DNA from: an uncultured Clostridia bacterium
Lineage (GTDB): Bacteria; Bacillota; Clostridia; Christensenellales; UBA1242
Assembly (NCBI GenBank): GCA_905235485.1
Contig: CAJOLY010000001.1
Location: 1 to 44,261, forward strand
Direction of reading: 5' to 3'
Length of the DNA: 44,261 nucleotides
The translations under genes and the position numbers were made by a program. The notes beneath the pieces are model-generated. The model was not told the origin of the DNA and searched no databases. It saw nothing but the letters and a program-made list of their open reading frames with translations. Of this stretch, positions 10,773-20,720 are shown one piece after another; positions within the stretch are counted from its first letter, which is position 1, and each line of letters opens with the position of its first letter.

Positions 10773-12104
10773 TTGACAAAAGAAGAACTAACTCAAAAAA
10801 AGTTTTATTTGTTGAATCTCGGCTGTGACAAAAATAGAGTAGATGGCGAAAAGATGGCATATTTACTTCAGAACTATGGCATAGCTCAAACTGAAAATAT
10901 TTCAGAAGCGCAAATTGTTATTGTGAACACTTGCGCCTTTATTCGTTCAGCAAAAGAAGAAAGCATTGAATATATTTGCGATGCAATGGCAAAGAAAAAT
11001 GAAAGTTGTGAAAAGCTGATTGTAACAGGTTGCCTTGCTCAACGTTATTATGACGAAGTAAAAAAAGGTTTTCCTGAAGTTGACGCTGTTTTAAGACTTA
11101 AAAATAATGAACAAATTGTTAATGTTATAAAAGGTTTGTATGGGCTTGACACAACAAAAAATGATTGTGGAAAAGTAAGCGTTCTTCAAAGGTCACTTTC
11201 AACGCCGAGTTATTATGCATATCTCAAAATTGCTGACGGTTGTAACAATTGTTGTTCATATTGCACAATCCCAAAAATTAGGGGGAGATTTCAATCAGTT
11301 CCAGTTGAACAAATTTTGAAAGAAGCAAAAGCACTTGTAAAAAATGGAGTTAGAGAACTTATTTTAGTCGCCCAAGATGTCACGAATTATGGACACGATT
11401 TGTATGGCGAGCCAAAACTTGTGGAACTAATTAAAGTGCTTTCAAAAATAAGAAAACTTAAGTGGATAAGACTTCATTACTGTTATCCGAACTTGATAAC
11501 TGATGAACTTTTGGAAGAAATATCAAGCAATAAAAAGGTTTGCAAATATCTTGATATTCCAATGCAACACGCTAGTGACAATATTTTAAAAAATATGAAC
11601 AGACGAGATACTCTCGAAGCATATAACACATTACTTCAAAAAATACATAATCAAAAACATTTTATTGCTGTTAGAAGTACATTTATTGTTGGATTTCCAG
11701 GAGAAACAAAGGAAGATTTTAACATTTTGAAAGACTTTTTAGAAAGACAAAAAATGCAATATGTTGGGTTTTTTAAATATTCACGAGAAGAGTACACTGC
11801 AGCTTTTGATATGCCTCAACAAATAAAGGAAAAAGTGAAAGACGATAGACTTGCTGAAATTCAGGAATTGCAAGAAAATATTATGCTTGAAAGTCAAAAA
11901 ATGTTTGTTGGAACAACCACTTTGAGTGTTGCTGAAAAAATTTATGAAGATGGAACAGTTGCACTTAGAAATCAATATAATTCACCTGGAGTTGATAGTT
12001 TGATTTTTGCAAATGCAAAAGGAAAAAGAATAAAGGTTGGTGAATTTTACAAAGTAAAAATCACAGGACTTGAAGGGATTGATTTAGTGGGGAAAATTCT
12101 ATGA
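10773..12104 (+). CDS. rimO: ribosomal protein S12 methylthiotransferase RimO
   Basis: NLGCDKNRVDGE N-terminus, ADGCNNCCSYCTIPKIRGRFQS radical-SAM motif; TTG start. Confidence 0.93.
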   Translation: MTKEELTQKKFYLLNLGCDKNRVDGEKMAYLLQNYGIAQTENISEAQIVIVNTCAFIRSAKEESIEYICDAMAKKNESCEKLIVTGCLAQRYYDEVKKGFPEVDAVLRLKNNEQIVNVIKGLYGLDTTKNDCGKVSVLQRSLSTPSYYAYLKIADGCNNCCSYCTIPKIRGRFQSVPVEQILKEAKALVKNGVRELILVAQDVTNYGHDLYGEPKLVELIKVLSKIRKLKWIRLHYCYPNLITDELLEEISSNKKVCKYLDIPMQHASDNILKNMNRRDTLEAYNTLLQKIHNQKHFIAVRSTFIVGFPGETKEDFNILKDFLERQKMQYVGFFKYSREEYTAAFDMPQQIKEKVKDDRLAEIQELQENIMLESQKMFVGTTTLSVAEKIYEDGTVALRNQYNSPGVDSLIFANAKGKRIKVGEFYKVKITGLEGIDLVGKIL

Positions 12105-12694
12105 ATACACCAAACAAATTGAGTTTAACTAGGCTTTTAATAACGCCAATAATGATGTTTTTCTATTTGGCAACATTTGTGCCATATGGCAAATTTATTG
12201 CTTGCTTTTTGTTTGTTATAGGAGCAATAACAGACTTTTTGGACGGTTATATTGCAAGAAAATTTAACTTAGTCACTGATATGGGCAAATTTTTAGATCC
12301 AATTGCAGATAAATTGCTTATTACAAGTGCTTTAATTTTAGTCGCTTGTGATGGAACAATAATTTCACCATTTGGTGTAATTGCACTTGTTATTGTTGTT
12401 GCTAGAGATTTAACTGTAGATATGCTTCGAATGGTTGCAGGGAGCAAAGGAATTATTATTGCTGCAAACAAGTTTGGAAAATACAAAACATTTAGTCAAG
12501 ATATTGCACTTCCAATATTAATTGTTTATGCAGCACTTTTGCAAATCACAGCAAATGAAACACTTCTTGCAGTATTTAAATGGTCAGGTTACGCATTTTT
12601 GGCAATTTCAATTGTTTTAACTTTGCTTTCTATGATTGTTTATATTGCAAAAAACACAGTGGTTTTTGTTGATAAAAAAAATAAAAAGGAATAA
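12101..12694 (+). CDS. pgsA: CDP-diacylglycerol-glycerol-3-phosphate 3-phosphatidyltransferase
   Basis: NTPNKLSLTRLLITPI and DFLDGYIARKFNLVTDMGKFLDPIADK CDP-alcohol phosphatidyltransferase motif. Confidence 0.92.
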   Translation: MNTPNKLSLTRLLITPIMMFFYLATFVPYGKFIACFLFVIGAITDFLDGYIARKFNLVTDMGKFLDPIADKLLITSALILVACDGTIISPFGVIALVIVVARDLTVDMLRMVAGSKGIIIAANKFGKYKTFSQDIALPILIVYAALLQITANETLLAVFKWSGYAFLAISIVLTLLSMIVYIAKNTVVFVDKKNKKE

Positions 12695-12699
12695 TAAGA

Positions 12700-13038
12700 A
12701 TGCAAAATATAGAATATATTGGAAAAATTGTTAATGTCAAAATGGATAGGCCACTTGGGACAAAACATCCAAAACATGGATTTTTGTATGAAGTGAATTA
12801 TGGATATATTCCAAACACGATTTCAGGAGATGGTGAAGAACTTGATGCCTATGTGCTTGGAGTTGACAAACCACTTGATGAATTTGAGGGCAGAGTGATT
12901 GCCGTAATTCATCGAACAAATGACGATGATGACAAATTGATTGTTGTACCTGACGGAATGAATTTTGATGATATAGAAATTAGAAAACTCACAAATTTTC
13001 AAGAGCAGTGGTTTGAATCAAAAATTGTTAGAAAATAA
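12700..13038 (+). CDS. short inorganic-pyrophosphatase-like protein
   Basis: RPLGTKHPKHGFLYEVNYGYIPNT...GDGEELDAYVLG resembles the soluble pyrophosphatase active-site region. Confidence 0.65.
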   Translation: MQNIEYIGKIVNVKMDRPLGTKHPKHGFLYEVNYGYIPNTISGDGEELDAYVLGVDKPLDEFEGRVIAVIHRTNDDDDKLIVVPDGMNFDDIEIRKLTNFQEQWFESKIVRK

Positions 13039-13107
13039 TATATAAATTTGCACAAATCAATGGACACTCTCAAACATTTGTGCTATAATTTAACAGTAGG
13101 AGAAAAT

Positions 13108-14097
13108 ATGGAAGATAACAAGAAAAAGGCGTTGGATCTTGCAATTGCAGCAATAGAAAAGCAATTTGGCAAAGGTGCTATTATGAAGATGAACGACATT
13201 GCAGTTCAAAATGTTGAGGTTATTCCAACAGGTTGTTTGACACTTGACTCTGCACTTGGAATTGGTGGAATGCCAAGAGGAAGAATTATTGAGATTTATG
13301 GACCTGAAAGTTCAGGAAAAACAACAGTTGCACTTCACGTTGTTGCTGAGGCTCAAAAACTTGGTGGAACAGCTGCATTTATTGATGCTGAACATGCACT
13401 TGACCCAGTGTATGCAAGTAGTATAGGTGTGAATATGGACGAACTTTACATATCTCAGCCAGACACTGGAGAGCAAGCGCTAGACATTTGTGAAAGTTTG
13501 GTTAAAAGCTCAGCAGTTGACATTATTGTTGTTGACTCAGTTGCCGCACTTACTCCAAAGGCAGAAATTGATGGAGAAATGGGTGATAGTTTCATAGGGC
13601 TTCAAGCAAGACTTATGAGCCAAGCTCTCAGAAAGCTTACTGCTATTGTTAACAAAACAAAAACTTGTGTGATTTTCATCAATCAACTTCGTGAAAAGGT
13701 TGGAGTTATGTTTGGTTCACCAGAAACGACACCTGGCGGAAAGGCACTCAAATTCTATTCAAGCATTCGATTGGATGTAAGAAAAGTTGACACACTCAAA
13801 GATGGAGACAAATTTATTGGAAACAGAACAAGAGTTAAAGTTGTAAAGAACAAACTTGCAAGTCCATTTAAAACTGCAGAATTTGATCTTATGTATGGCA
13901 AAGGTATCAGTAAAATTGGCTGTCTCTTGGATGTTGCCATTGAAAATAATATAATTGAAAAAAGCGGTTCTTGGTTCAGTTATGGCGAGCAAAAGATTGG
14001 TCAAGGCAAAGAAAATGTTAAGGCATACTTAGAGCAAAACGAAGAACTTAGAGTAGAAGTTGAAAACAAAGTTAAAGAAATATTATTTGCAGAATAA
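13108..14097 (+). CDS. recA: recombinase RecA
   Basis: [13 protein letters not shown] Walker A, full RecA core; start chosen at 13108 after TAGGAG. Confidence 0.97.
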   Translation: MEDNKKKALDLAIAAIEKQFGKGAIMKMNDIAVQNVEVIPTGCLTLDSALGIGGMPRGRIIEIYGPESSGKTTVALHVVAEAQKLGGTAAFIDAEHALDPVYASSIGVNMDELYISQPDTGEQALDICESLVKSSAVDIIVVDSVAALTPKAEIDGEMGDSFIGLQARLMSQALRKLTAIVNKTKTCVIFINQLREKVGVMFGSPETTPGGKALKFYSSIRLDVRKVDTLKDGDKFIGNRTRVKVVKNKLASPFKTAEFDLMYGKGISKIGCLLDVAIENNIIEKSGSWFSYGEQKIGQGKENVKAYLEQNEELRVEVENKVKEILFAE

Positions 14098-14103
14098 AAA
14101 TTC

Positions 14104-14130
14104 AAGTGGCGAATATTAAGCCACTTTTTT
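14104..14130 (+). terminator. intrinsic terminator of recA
   Basis: AAGTGGC / GCCACTT followed by T-run. Confidence 0.8.
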
Positions 14131-14142
14131 ATATTAGATATT

Positions 14143-14208
14143 ATATAAAAATTTTTGCATAGTACTAAAAATTGTCAGTAATTTCGGGGTACTATGCAAA
14201 TTTTATAT
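14143..14208. repeat. palindromic repeat copy B (TTTTGCATAGTACT ... GGTACTATGCAAA)
   Basis: Inverted repeat with the same arms as 4371-4440. Confidence 0.6.
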
Positions 14209-14236
14209 GTTAAGATAATTTTTTTTAGTATAATAA

Positions 14237-16519
14237 TCACCAAAAATTTAAAATTCTTTTTAGACTATTTTGTTTTGGAGTTATGATAATTTTTATGCTG
14301 TTGCTTTTTATTGGTTTTTCGTCATCTTGCAAAACTTCAATATAATAAGTGTAGTAAATATCTTCTTCAACAGTTTTGTCTGAATAAGTTTGATTGCCTA
14401 TGACATTTTCAAATGTTTTCAATAGTTTTGTTGTGTCTTCTTCAATTCGATATAGTTTATATTTTGCATTTTTTATCGCATCAAAACTAAAAAGTGGTTT
14501 TTCATTTTTAATTTCATATGTCAAGTTGCATAAATTTTCTTTTGCATATTTTTCTGCGAGCAAACTTGGAGCAAATTTTTTGTTAAAAAGTGCAGTTTTG
14601 GTGTATCTTTCAGGAGTTTCAGGATTTGCAAGCATCAAAACGTGCTCTTTTTCAAGTTTGTTGTTGTCCAAAATGCACTCAACAATTCCATTTGGTTTTG
14701 AAAATTTTGCATTTTTATCTATATCCAAATTTTTAAATGTATCTCTAACAATATTTGTACAAAATGTTCCACCATTGTTGTTTCCTTCAAGTAAAAATTC
14801 TTTTTCGCCTGTGCTGTCTCCAAGCCAAACGCCAACCGTTTTTTGTGGAGTATATGCAACTGACCAAACATCACTATTCAAGTTTGTGCCTTTGATTCCA
14901 ACAGTTCCGGTTTTTCCGGCAATTTCAAAAGGCAAAACATTAAGCCTTGAACTTGTGCCTTTTTTTACACTTGAAATTAACATTTGAGTCATTAAATATG
15001 CAGTTTCTTCGCTCATTGCATTGTTTTTTTTCTCAGAATTTTCATACACAATTTGACCTTTTGAATTGCAAATTTTTCGTATGAATTTTGCTTCAATAAA
15101 ATCACCACCATTTGCAAATGGAATGTATGAGTTTACAAGTTCAACAACTGTTGTTCCGTTTGTAAGCCCACCAAGGGCAATAGCAAGATTTTTATCTTCA
15201 TTATCAAATTTTAGTCCACACTTTTCAGCAAACTTCTTTGAATTTTCAACTCCATTAGCCTGTAAAATTTTTATAGCAGGAATGTTTAAACTCTTTTCAA
15301 CAGAATTTGTTACATCAATCCATCCATAATATTTTGCTCCAACGTTTTGTGGAGTATAAGTGCCAAAACTTCTCTTTTCGTCAAAAATTGGAGTTGATGG
15401 ACTTATAATCCCGTTTTCTAGTGCTGGAGCATAAACAAGCGCAGGCTTGATTGCACTGCCGGGACTGCGTTTCATATGGATAATATCATATACGCTTTTG
15501 CCTGAGAATGCAGTTATGCCACCAGTTTTGTTGTCAATCACAACACCAGCGCCATCAGGAATATTTCCAAAACTATTTTTTGAATAGTAATCATCGTTTC
15601 TTATGGTGTTTTCAAGGGCTTTTTGGTCAGTATTATTTTGATATGTAAAGATTTTATATCCACCAAGAGCAATTTGATTTTCAGTCATATTAAGTATTTT
15701 TTCAGCTTCCAATAGCGTTGCTTCTTCATAATAATTTTTTGAAAATAGTTTTGTATCTTTTTTGATTATGATTGCTTCATTTATAGCTTTATTGTAATTT
15801 TCTTCAGTTATAACCTTATCTTTTTTCATTTCATTCAAAACAAGATTTCTTCTCTTTATTGCAGCATCATGGTGACTTATCGGAGAATATTTGTTTGGTG
15901 ATTTTATCATACCAGCAAGAAGTGCGCTTTCTGCAATTGAAAGTTCACTTGCAGTTTTTCCAAAATAGGTTTGACTTGCATTTTCAAGTCCATATGCACC
16001 ATTTCCAAAGTATATAACATTCAAATATGTTTCCATAATTTCATCTTTTGAAAAGTTTTTTTCAAGTTCTTTTGCAAGTGCCATTTCATTTATTTTTCTT
16101 GCGATGGTTTTTTCATTTGAAAGATGTGTGTTTTTTATTAGTTGTTGACTTATTGTACTTGCACCTTCTTTGAAAGAACGAGATTTTAAGTTATTCAAAA
16201 AGGCTTTTGCAATTCGTTTGTAGTTTAAACCATGATGCTTATAAAAATCTTTATCTTCAATTGAAACAAAAGATGCTGGGACATAATAAGGCAGTTGTTC
16301 ATAGCTCACAAGTGCTTTTTTGCCTGATTTGCTATTTATTTTGTTGTTTTCCATATCATAGATATCTATGCTTGTATTTCTAGCTTGAAGCATTTCTCTG
16401 TCAAACACAACATTACTTTTTGCAGTGTTTATATAAACAAATAATGCACCAACAATGAGTGCCAAAACAATTGCGAAAGTTATTCCAAGCGTTATTACAA
16501 TTTTGCCAAACTTTTTCAT
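14237..16519 (-). CDS. class A penicillin-binding protein (PBP1A-like)
   Basis: EDKDFYKHHG, GASTISQQLIKN (GT51), SPGSAIKPALVYAPAL and KTGTVG transpeptidase motifs; start placed at MKKFGKIV (ORF track extends to 16645). Confidence 0.9.
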   Translation of the reverse strand: MKKFGKIVITLGITFAIVLALIVGALFVYINTAKSNVVFDREMLQARNTSIDIYDMENNKINSKSGKKALVSYEQLPYYVPASFVSIEDKDFYKHHGLNYKRIAKAFLNNLKSRSFKEGASTISQQLIKNTHLSNEKTIARKINEMALAKELEKNFSKDEIMETYLNVIYFGNGAYGLENASQTYFGKTASELSIAESALLAGMIKSPNKYSPISHHDAAIKRRNLVLNEMKKDKVITEENYNKAINEAIIIKKDTKLFSKNYYEEATLLEAEKILNMTENQIALGGYKIFTYQNNTDQKALENTIRNDDYYSKNSFGNIPDGAGVVIDNKTGGITAFSGKSVYDIIHMKRSPGSAIKPALVYAPALENGIISPSTPIFDEKRSFGTYTPQNVGAKYYGWIDVTNSVEKSLNIPAIKILQANGVENSKKFAEKCGLKFDNEDKNLAIALGGLTNGTTVVELVNSYIPFANGGDFIEAKFIRKICNSKGQIVYENSEKKNNAMSEETAYLMTQMLISSVKKGTSSRLNVLPFEIAGKTGTVGIKGTNLNSDVWSVAYTPQKTVGVWLGDSTGEKEFLLEGNNNGGTFCTNIVRDTFKNLDIDKNAKFSKPNGIVECILDNNKLEKEHVLMLANPETPERYTKTALFNKKFAPSLLAEKYAKENLCNLTYEIKNEKPLFSFDAIKNAKYKLYRIEEDTTKLLKTFENVIGNQTYSDKTVEEDIYYTYYIEVLQDDEKPIKSNSIKIIITPKQNSLKRILNFW

Positions 16520-16670
16520 ATAAAATAGTTTGCTATCAAAAAGCAAAAATATTCTCAAAACTGTGTTTTGAAATGTGTTAATAAAATTAAATATATTATA
16601 ATTTATTATATTTATAATTTTTGCTAGCAAAAAGTAAAAAATCATAGTATAATCTTTGTTGGAGTTACAT

Positions 16671-17990
16671 ATGCAAAAATATTATAAAATTGTGACTTTT
16701 GGTTGCCAAATGAATGTACACGAAAGTGAAAAAATTGCTGGCACACTTGAAAGTCTTGGGTATAGAGAAACAAAAGATGAAAAAGATGCTGACGTTGTAG
16801 TTTTTAACACTTGTTGTGTTAGAGGTTCAGCTGAACAGAAAGCTCTTGGAAATATTGGCGCATTAAAGCCAATAAAAAAGCAAAAAAAAGATATGATCAT
16901 TGCTGTTTGTGGCTGTATGACGCAAGAAGCAAAAATGGCAGAATATGTTTACAAAACATTTCCGTTTGTGAATATAGTTTTCGGTACGCATAATAGCTAC
17001 AGATTTAAAGAATATTTGCTAGAAGTTTTAGAAAAGAAAAAACGAGTTTTCAAAGTGGTGGATGACGAGCAAAAGTTGCCTATTGAAGTTGAAAGTTTTA
17101 GAACAAGTGGACATAATGCTTGGGTTAACATCATGTATGGTTGCAACAATTTTTGTACATATTGCATTGTGCCTTTTGTTCGTGGTAGAGAAAAATCAAG
17201 ACCTATGGAAGAGATTGTTGCGGAATGCAAAAAGCTTGTTGAAGAAGGGTACAAAGAAATCACACTTCTTGGTCAAAATGTTAATTCCTATGGCAACACT
17301 TTTAAAAATGGAAAAAATAATTTTGCAGAACTTTTGAAAGAAATTGACAACCTTGAAGGTGAGTTTGTCCTTAAGTTCTTGACTTCTCATCCAAAAGATT
17401 TGAGTGAAGAAGTTGTGAAGGTGATTGCAGAAAGCAAGCACATAAGCCATATGATTCATTTGCCTGTTCAATGTGGTAGTGACAAGATTCTAAAACTTAT
17501 GAATAGGAACTACACTGTTGAACATTATCTTAAAACTATTGATATGATAAAATCTTATATTCCGGATGTTAACTTATCAACTGATATTATTGTTGGTTTT
17601 CCTGGAGAGACAGAAGAAGATTTTGAAAGTACACTAGAACTAATTAAAAAAGTTAGATATAACACACTATTTGGTTTTATTTATTCAAAGCGAACTGGTA
17701 CACCTGCTGAAAAAATGGAGAATCAAGTTCCAATGACAATAAAGAAAGAAAGAGTTAACAAACTTTTGGCACTTCAAAGAGAAATTGAAAAAGAAAAATT
17801 TCAAGAATTTTTGGGCAAAACCATAAAAGTTTTGATGATTGATAGAAAGCATGATAAAGTTTTTGGAAAAACTGATTGTGGAATAAATGTCATCATAAAT
17901 GGAGTAGAAGAGTTCAAGGTTGATTTTGTAAATGTTAAGATAAATGATATTAAAAATACAAAACTAATTGGAGAAATTGTTGATGAGTAA
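16671..17990 (+). CDS. miaB: tRNA-2-methylthio-N6-dimethylallyladenosine synthase MiaB
   Basis: TFGCQMNVHESEKIAG, GCNNFCTYCIVPFVRGREKSR; start at 16671 after TTGGAG. Confidence 0.95.
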   Translation: MQKYYKIVTFGCQMNVHESEKIAGTLESLGYRETKDEKDADVVVFNTCCVRGSAEQKALGNIGALKPIKKQKKDMIIAVCGCMTQEAKMAEYVYKTFPFVNIVFGTHNSYRFKEYLLEVLEKKKRVFKVVDDEQKLPIEVESFRTSGHNAWVNIMYGCNNFCTYCIVPFVRGREKSRPMEEIVAECKKLVEEGYKEITLLGQNVNSYGNTFKNGKNNFAELLKEIDNLEGEFVLKFLTSHPKDLSEEVVKVIAESKHISHMIHLPVQCGSDKILKLMNRNYTVEHYLKTIDMIKSYIPDVNLSTDIIVGFPGETEEDFESTLELIKKVRYNTLFGFIYSKRTGTPAEKMENQVPMTIKKERVNKLLALQREIEKEKFQEFLGKTIKVLMIDRKHDKVFGKTDCGINVIINGVEEFKVDFVNVKINDIKNTKLIGEIVDE

Positions 17991-20613
17991 TTTAGTTAAC
18001 ACAGCAAAAAAAAGTGGTCTTTCACCAATGATGGAGCACTACATAAATGTTAAAGCACAATATGATGATTGTGTTGTGTTTTATAGGCTTGGTGATTTTT
18101 ATGAGCTTTTTTATGATGATGCACTTGAAATGAGCAGAGTTTTGGATTTAACTTTGACTAGCAAAAGCTGTGGACTTGATGAAAAAGCACCAATGTGTGG
18201 AGTACCTGCAAAAGCATTGGATGTTTATGTTCAAAAAGCACTTGAAAAAGGATACAAACTTGCAATTTGTGAACAACTAACTGATGCAAAAGATGGCCCT
18301 GTGGAAAGAGATGTGATAAGAGTTATAACTCCAGGAACAGTTATGGAAGAATCCATTCTGGACGAAAAGAAAAATAACTTTATTATGTCGATTTACGCTT
18401 CAGACAAAGGCAGCAGTTTATGTTGGTGTGATATTTCAACTGGTGAGTTTTATGTGACAGATATTGAAAAAAATGCTGATATAAATAAAATAAATGACAT
18501 TATCACAATGATTTCACCTTCTGAAATTATTTCAAATATTGAAGCAAAAAATTTGGAATTTGACATTTTAAAATTAGAGAATAAAAGCATTCCAAAATTT
18601 AATCCATATGAAGAAAGTGCATATAATCTTAAAAAATGTATTGATACATTAAACAAACAATTCAAAACTATTTCACTAAAAAGCTTTGATTTAGAAGATA
18701 AACCTAATTCGATCAAATCTAGTGGAGCATTGCTTCAATATCTTTTTGAAACTCAAAAAAGAAGTTTAGTTCACATTGATAATTTGAAACTTGTTAGATA
18801 TTCAAACCATATGCATATTGATTATCAAAGCAGAAAAAATTTGGAAATCGTCTCAAATGCTCGTGATGGTGGAAAATTTGGAACTATTCTTTGGTATCTT
18901 GACAAAACGAATACTAGTATGGGTTCAAGACTTCTCAGAAAATTCTTGAATGAACCACTTCAATCAAAAGCTGAAATTGAAATAAGGCAAAATGGTGTTG
19001 AAGAACTATATAAAAATATCATAAAAAGAGAAGAAATATCTGATGCTTTAAAACAAATAAATGATTTAGAAAGGCTTTGCGGAAGAGTTAGTTATAATTC
19101 ACTCACTCCAAGAGACTGTGTTACACTGAAATATAGCCTTAGGCAACTTCCTTTACTAAAATCTAAACTTGTCGATTTCAAAAGCAAAGCATTAAAAATG
19201 ATTTGTCAAAATATATGTGAACATCAAGATGTTGCTGATCTTTTAGAAAAGGCAATTATAGATGAAAAAAATATTGATACACCTTCAAACACAAAAGATG
19301 GTGGATTTATAAAAAATGGTTATTCAAATGAACTTGATAATTTAAGAAATTTTGCTAGTAATGGAAGAGAAATGATAAATGAAATGGCTATTTGTGAGCA
19401 AGAAGAAACTGGCATAAAAAATTTGAAAATTGGATTTAATCGAGTTTTTGGATATTTTATTGAAGTTACAAATAGTCAAAAAGAACTTGTTCCAATTAGG
19501 TATATTAGAAAGCAAACACTTTCAAACTGTGAAAGATATGTAACAGAAGAGCTAACTGAACTAGAAGAAAAAATTTTGGGAAGTGACGAAAAAGCACTCA
19601 AACTTGAGCAACAGTTATTTGTGGAACTTAGAGAAAAACTGCTTGAAAAACTTAGCGAAATCAAGGAAACATCAAGATATATTGGATATTTGGATGCTCT
19701 TTGTAGCCTTGCATCAGTTGCAGTAAAAAATAACCTTGTTAAGCCTGAAATTATGGATAGCGACAGTCCACTTCAGATAATAGGTGGCAGACATCCTATT
19801 GTTGAGACAGTAAACAAAGAAGGCTTTGTGCCAAATGATACATTGCTTGATAAAAATAACAACAAAATAATGATAATCACTGGCCCAAATATGGCTGGAA
19901 AGTCGACGTATATGAGACAAGTTGCCGTCATAACATTACTTGCTCACATAGGAAGTTTTGTTCCTGCCAAGTCGGCTCAAATTCCAATCACTGACAGAAT
20001 ATTCACACGTATTGGTGCAACTGATGATCTTGCTTTCGGGCAAAGCACATTTATGGTTGAAATGTCAGAAGTGGCAAATATTCTCAGAAATGCAACTTCA
20101 AATAGCTTAATACTTCTTGATGAAATAGGCAGAGGAACAAGCACCTTTGATGGACTTTCAATAGCCTGGGCAGTTATGGAATATATAAGTCAAAATTTAG
20201 TTAGCAAAACTTTATTTTCAACTCATTATCATGAGCTAACTGAACTTGAGGGAAATTTGGCTGGCGTTAAAAATTATAGCATTAGCGTTAAAGAGTTAAA
20301 TGGCTCAATAGTTTTTTTGAGAAAGATTGTTCGTGGAGGAACAAACAAAAGCTTTGGAATTGAAGTAGCAAGCCTTGCTGGACTTCCACAAAATGTGATA
20401 GCAAGAGCAAAAGAAATTTTGAAATCACTTGAAAAGGCTGACATAAACAACCAGATTGCTTTAGAAGCGGAAAAGCAAACTGAAAATGTAGTTTTGAAAA
20501 GAAATGAAAAAGAAGTTGTTGCAATTTTAAGAGATACAAAAATTGAAACATTAACACCTTTTGAAGCAATAAGCCTTGTTAATGATTTGAAAGAAAAATT
20601 GAAAGAAAACTGA
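17983..20613 (+). CDS. mutS: DNA mismatch repair protein MutS
   Basis: YRLGDFYELFYDDA, GPNMAGKSTYMRQ, LLDEIGRGTSTFDG. Confidence 0.97.
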   Translation: MSNLVNTAKKSGLSPMMEHYINVKAQYDDCVVFYRLGDFYELFYDDALEMSRVLDLTLTSKSCGLDEKAPMCGVPAKALDVYVQKALEKGYKLAICEQLTDAKDGPVERDVIRVITPGTVMEESILDEKKNNFIMSIYASDKGSSLCWCDISTGEFYVTDIEKNADINKINDIITMISPSEIISNIEAKNLEFDILKLENKSIPKFNPYEESAYNLKKCIDTLNKQFKTISLKSFDLEDKPNSIKSSGALLQYLFETQKRSLVHIDNLKLVRYSNHMHIDYQSRKNLEIVSNARDGGKFGTILWYLDKTNTSMGSRLLRKFLNEPLQSKAEIEIRQNGVEELYKNIIKREEISDALKQINDLERLCGRVSYNSLTPRDCVTLKYSLRQLPLLKSKLVDFKSKALKMICQNICEHQDVADLLEKAIIDEKNIDTPSNTKDGGFIKNGYSNELDNLRNFASNGREMINEMAICEQEETGIKNLKIGFNRVFGYFIEVTNSQKELVPIRYIRKQTLSNCERYVTEELTELEEKILGSDEKALKLEQQLFVELREKLLEKLSEIKETSRYIGYLDALCSLASVAVKNNLVKPEIMDSDSPLQIIGGRHPIVETVNKEGFVPNDTLLDKNNNKIMIITGPNMAGKSTYMRQVAVITLLAHIGSFVPAKSAQIPITDRIFTRIGATDDLAFGQSTFMVEMSEVANILRNATSNSLILLDEIGRGTSTFDGLSIAWAVMEYISQNLVSKTLFSTHYHELTELEGNLAGVKNYSISVKELNGSIVFLRKIVRGGTNKSFGIEVASLAGLPQNVIARAKEILKSLEKADINNQIALEAEKQTENVVLKRNEKEVVAILRDTKIETLTPFEAISLVNDLKEKLKEN

Positions 20614-20720
20614 TAAATAATAAAATAATATTAAAAATACAATAAATTTATGAATTTTTGAACAAAATTAAGAGAAATTTTATAAATTTTTGAATTAGAT
20701 AAAAATAAAGGATATTTAGA

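Noticed and set aside
14394-14987. 197-aa + strand ORF opposite the PBP gene
   Set aside because: Low-complexity F/S-rich translation antisense to conserved PBP motifs.
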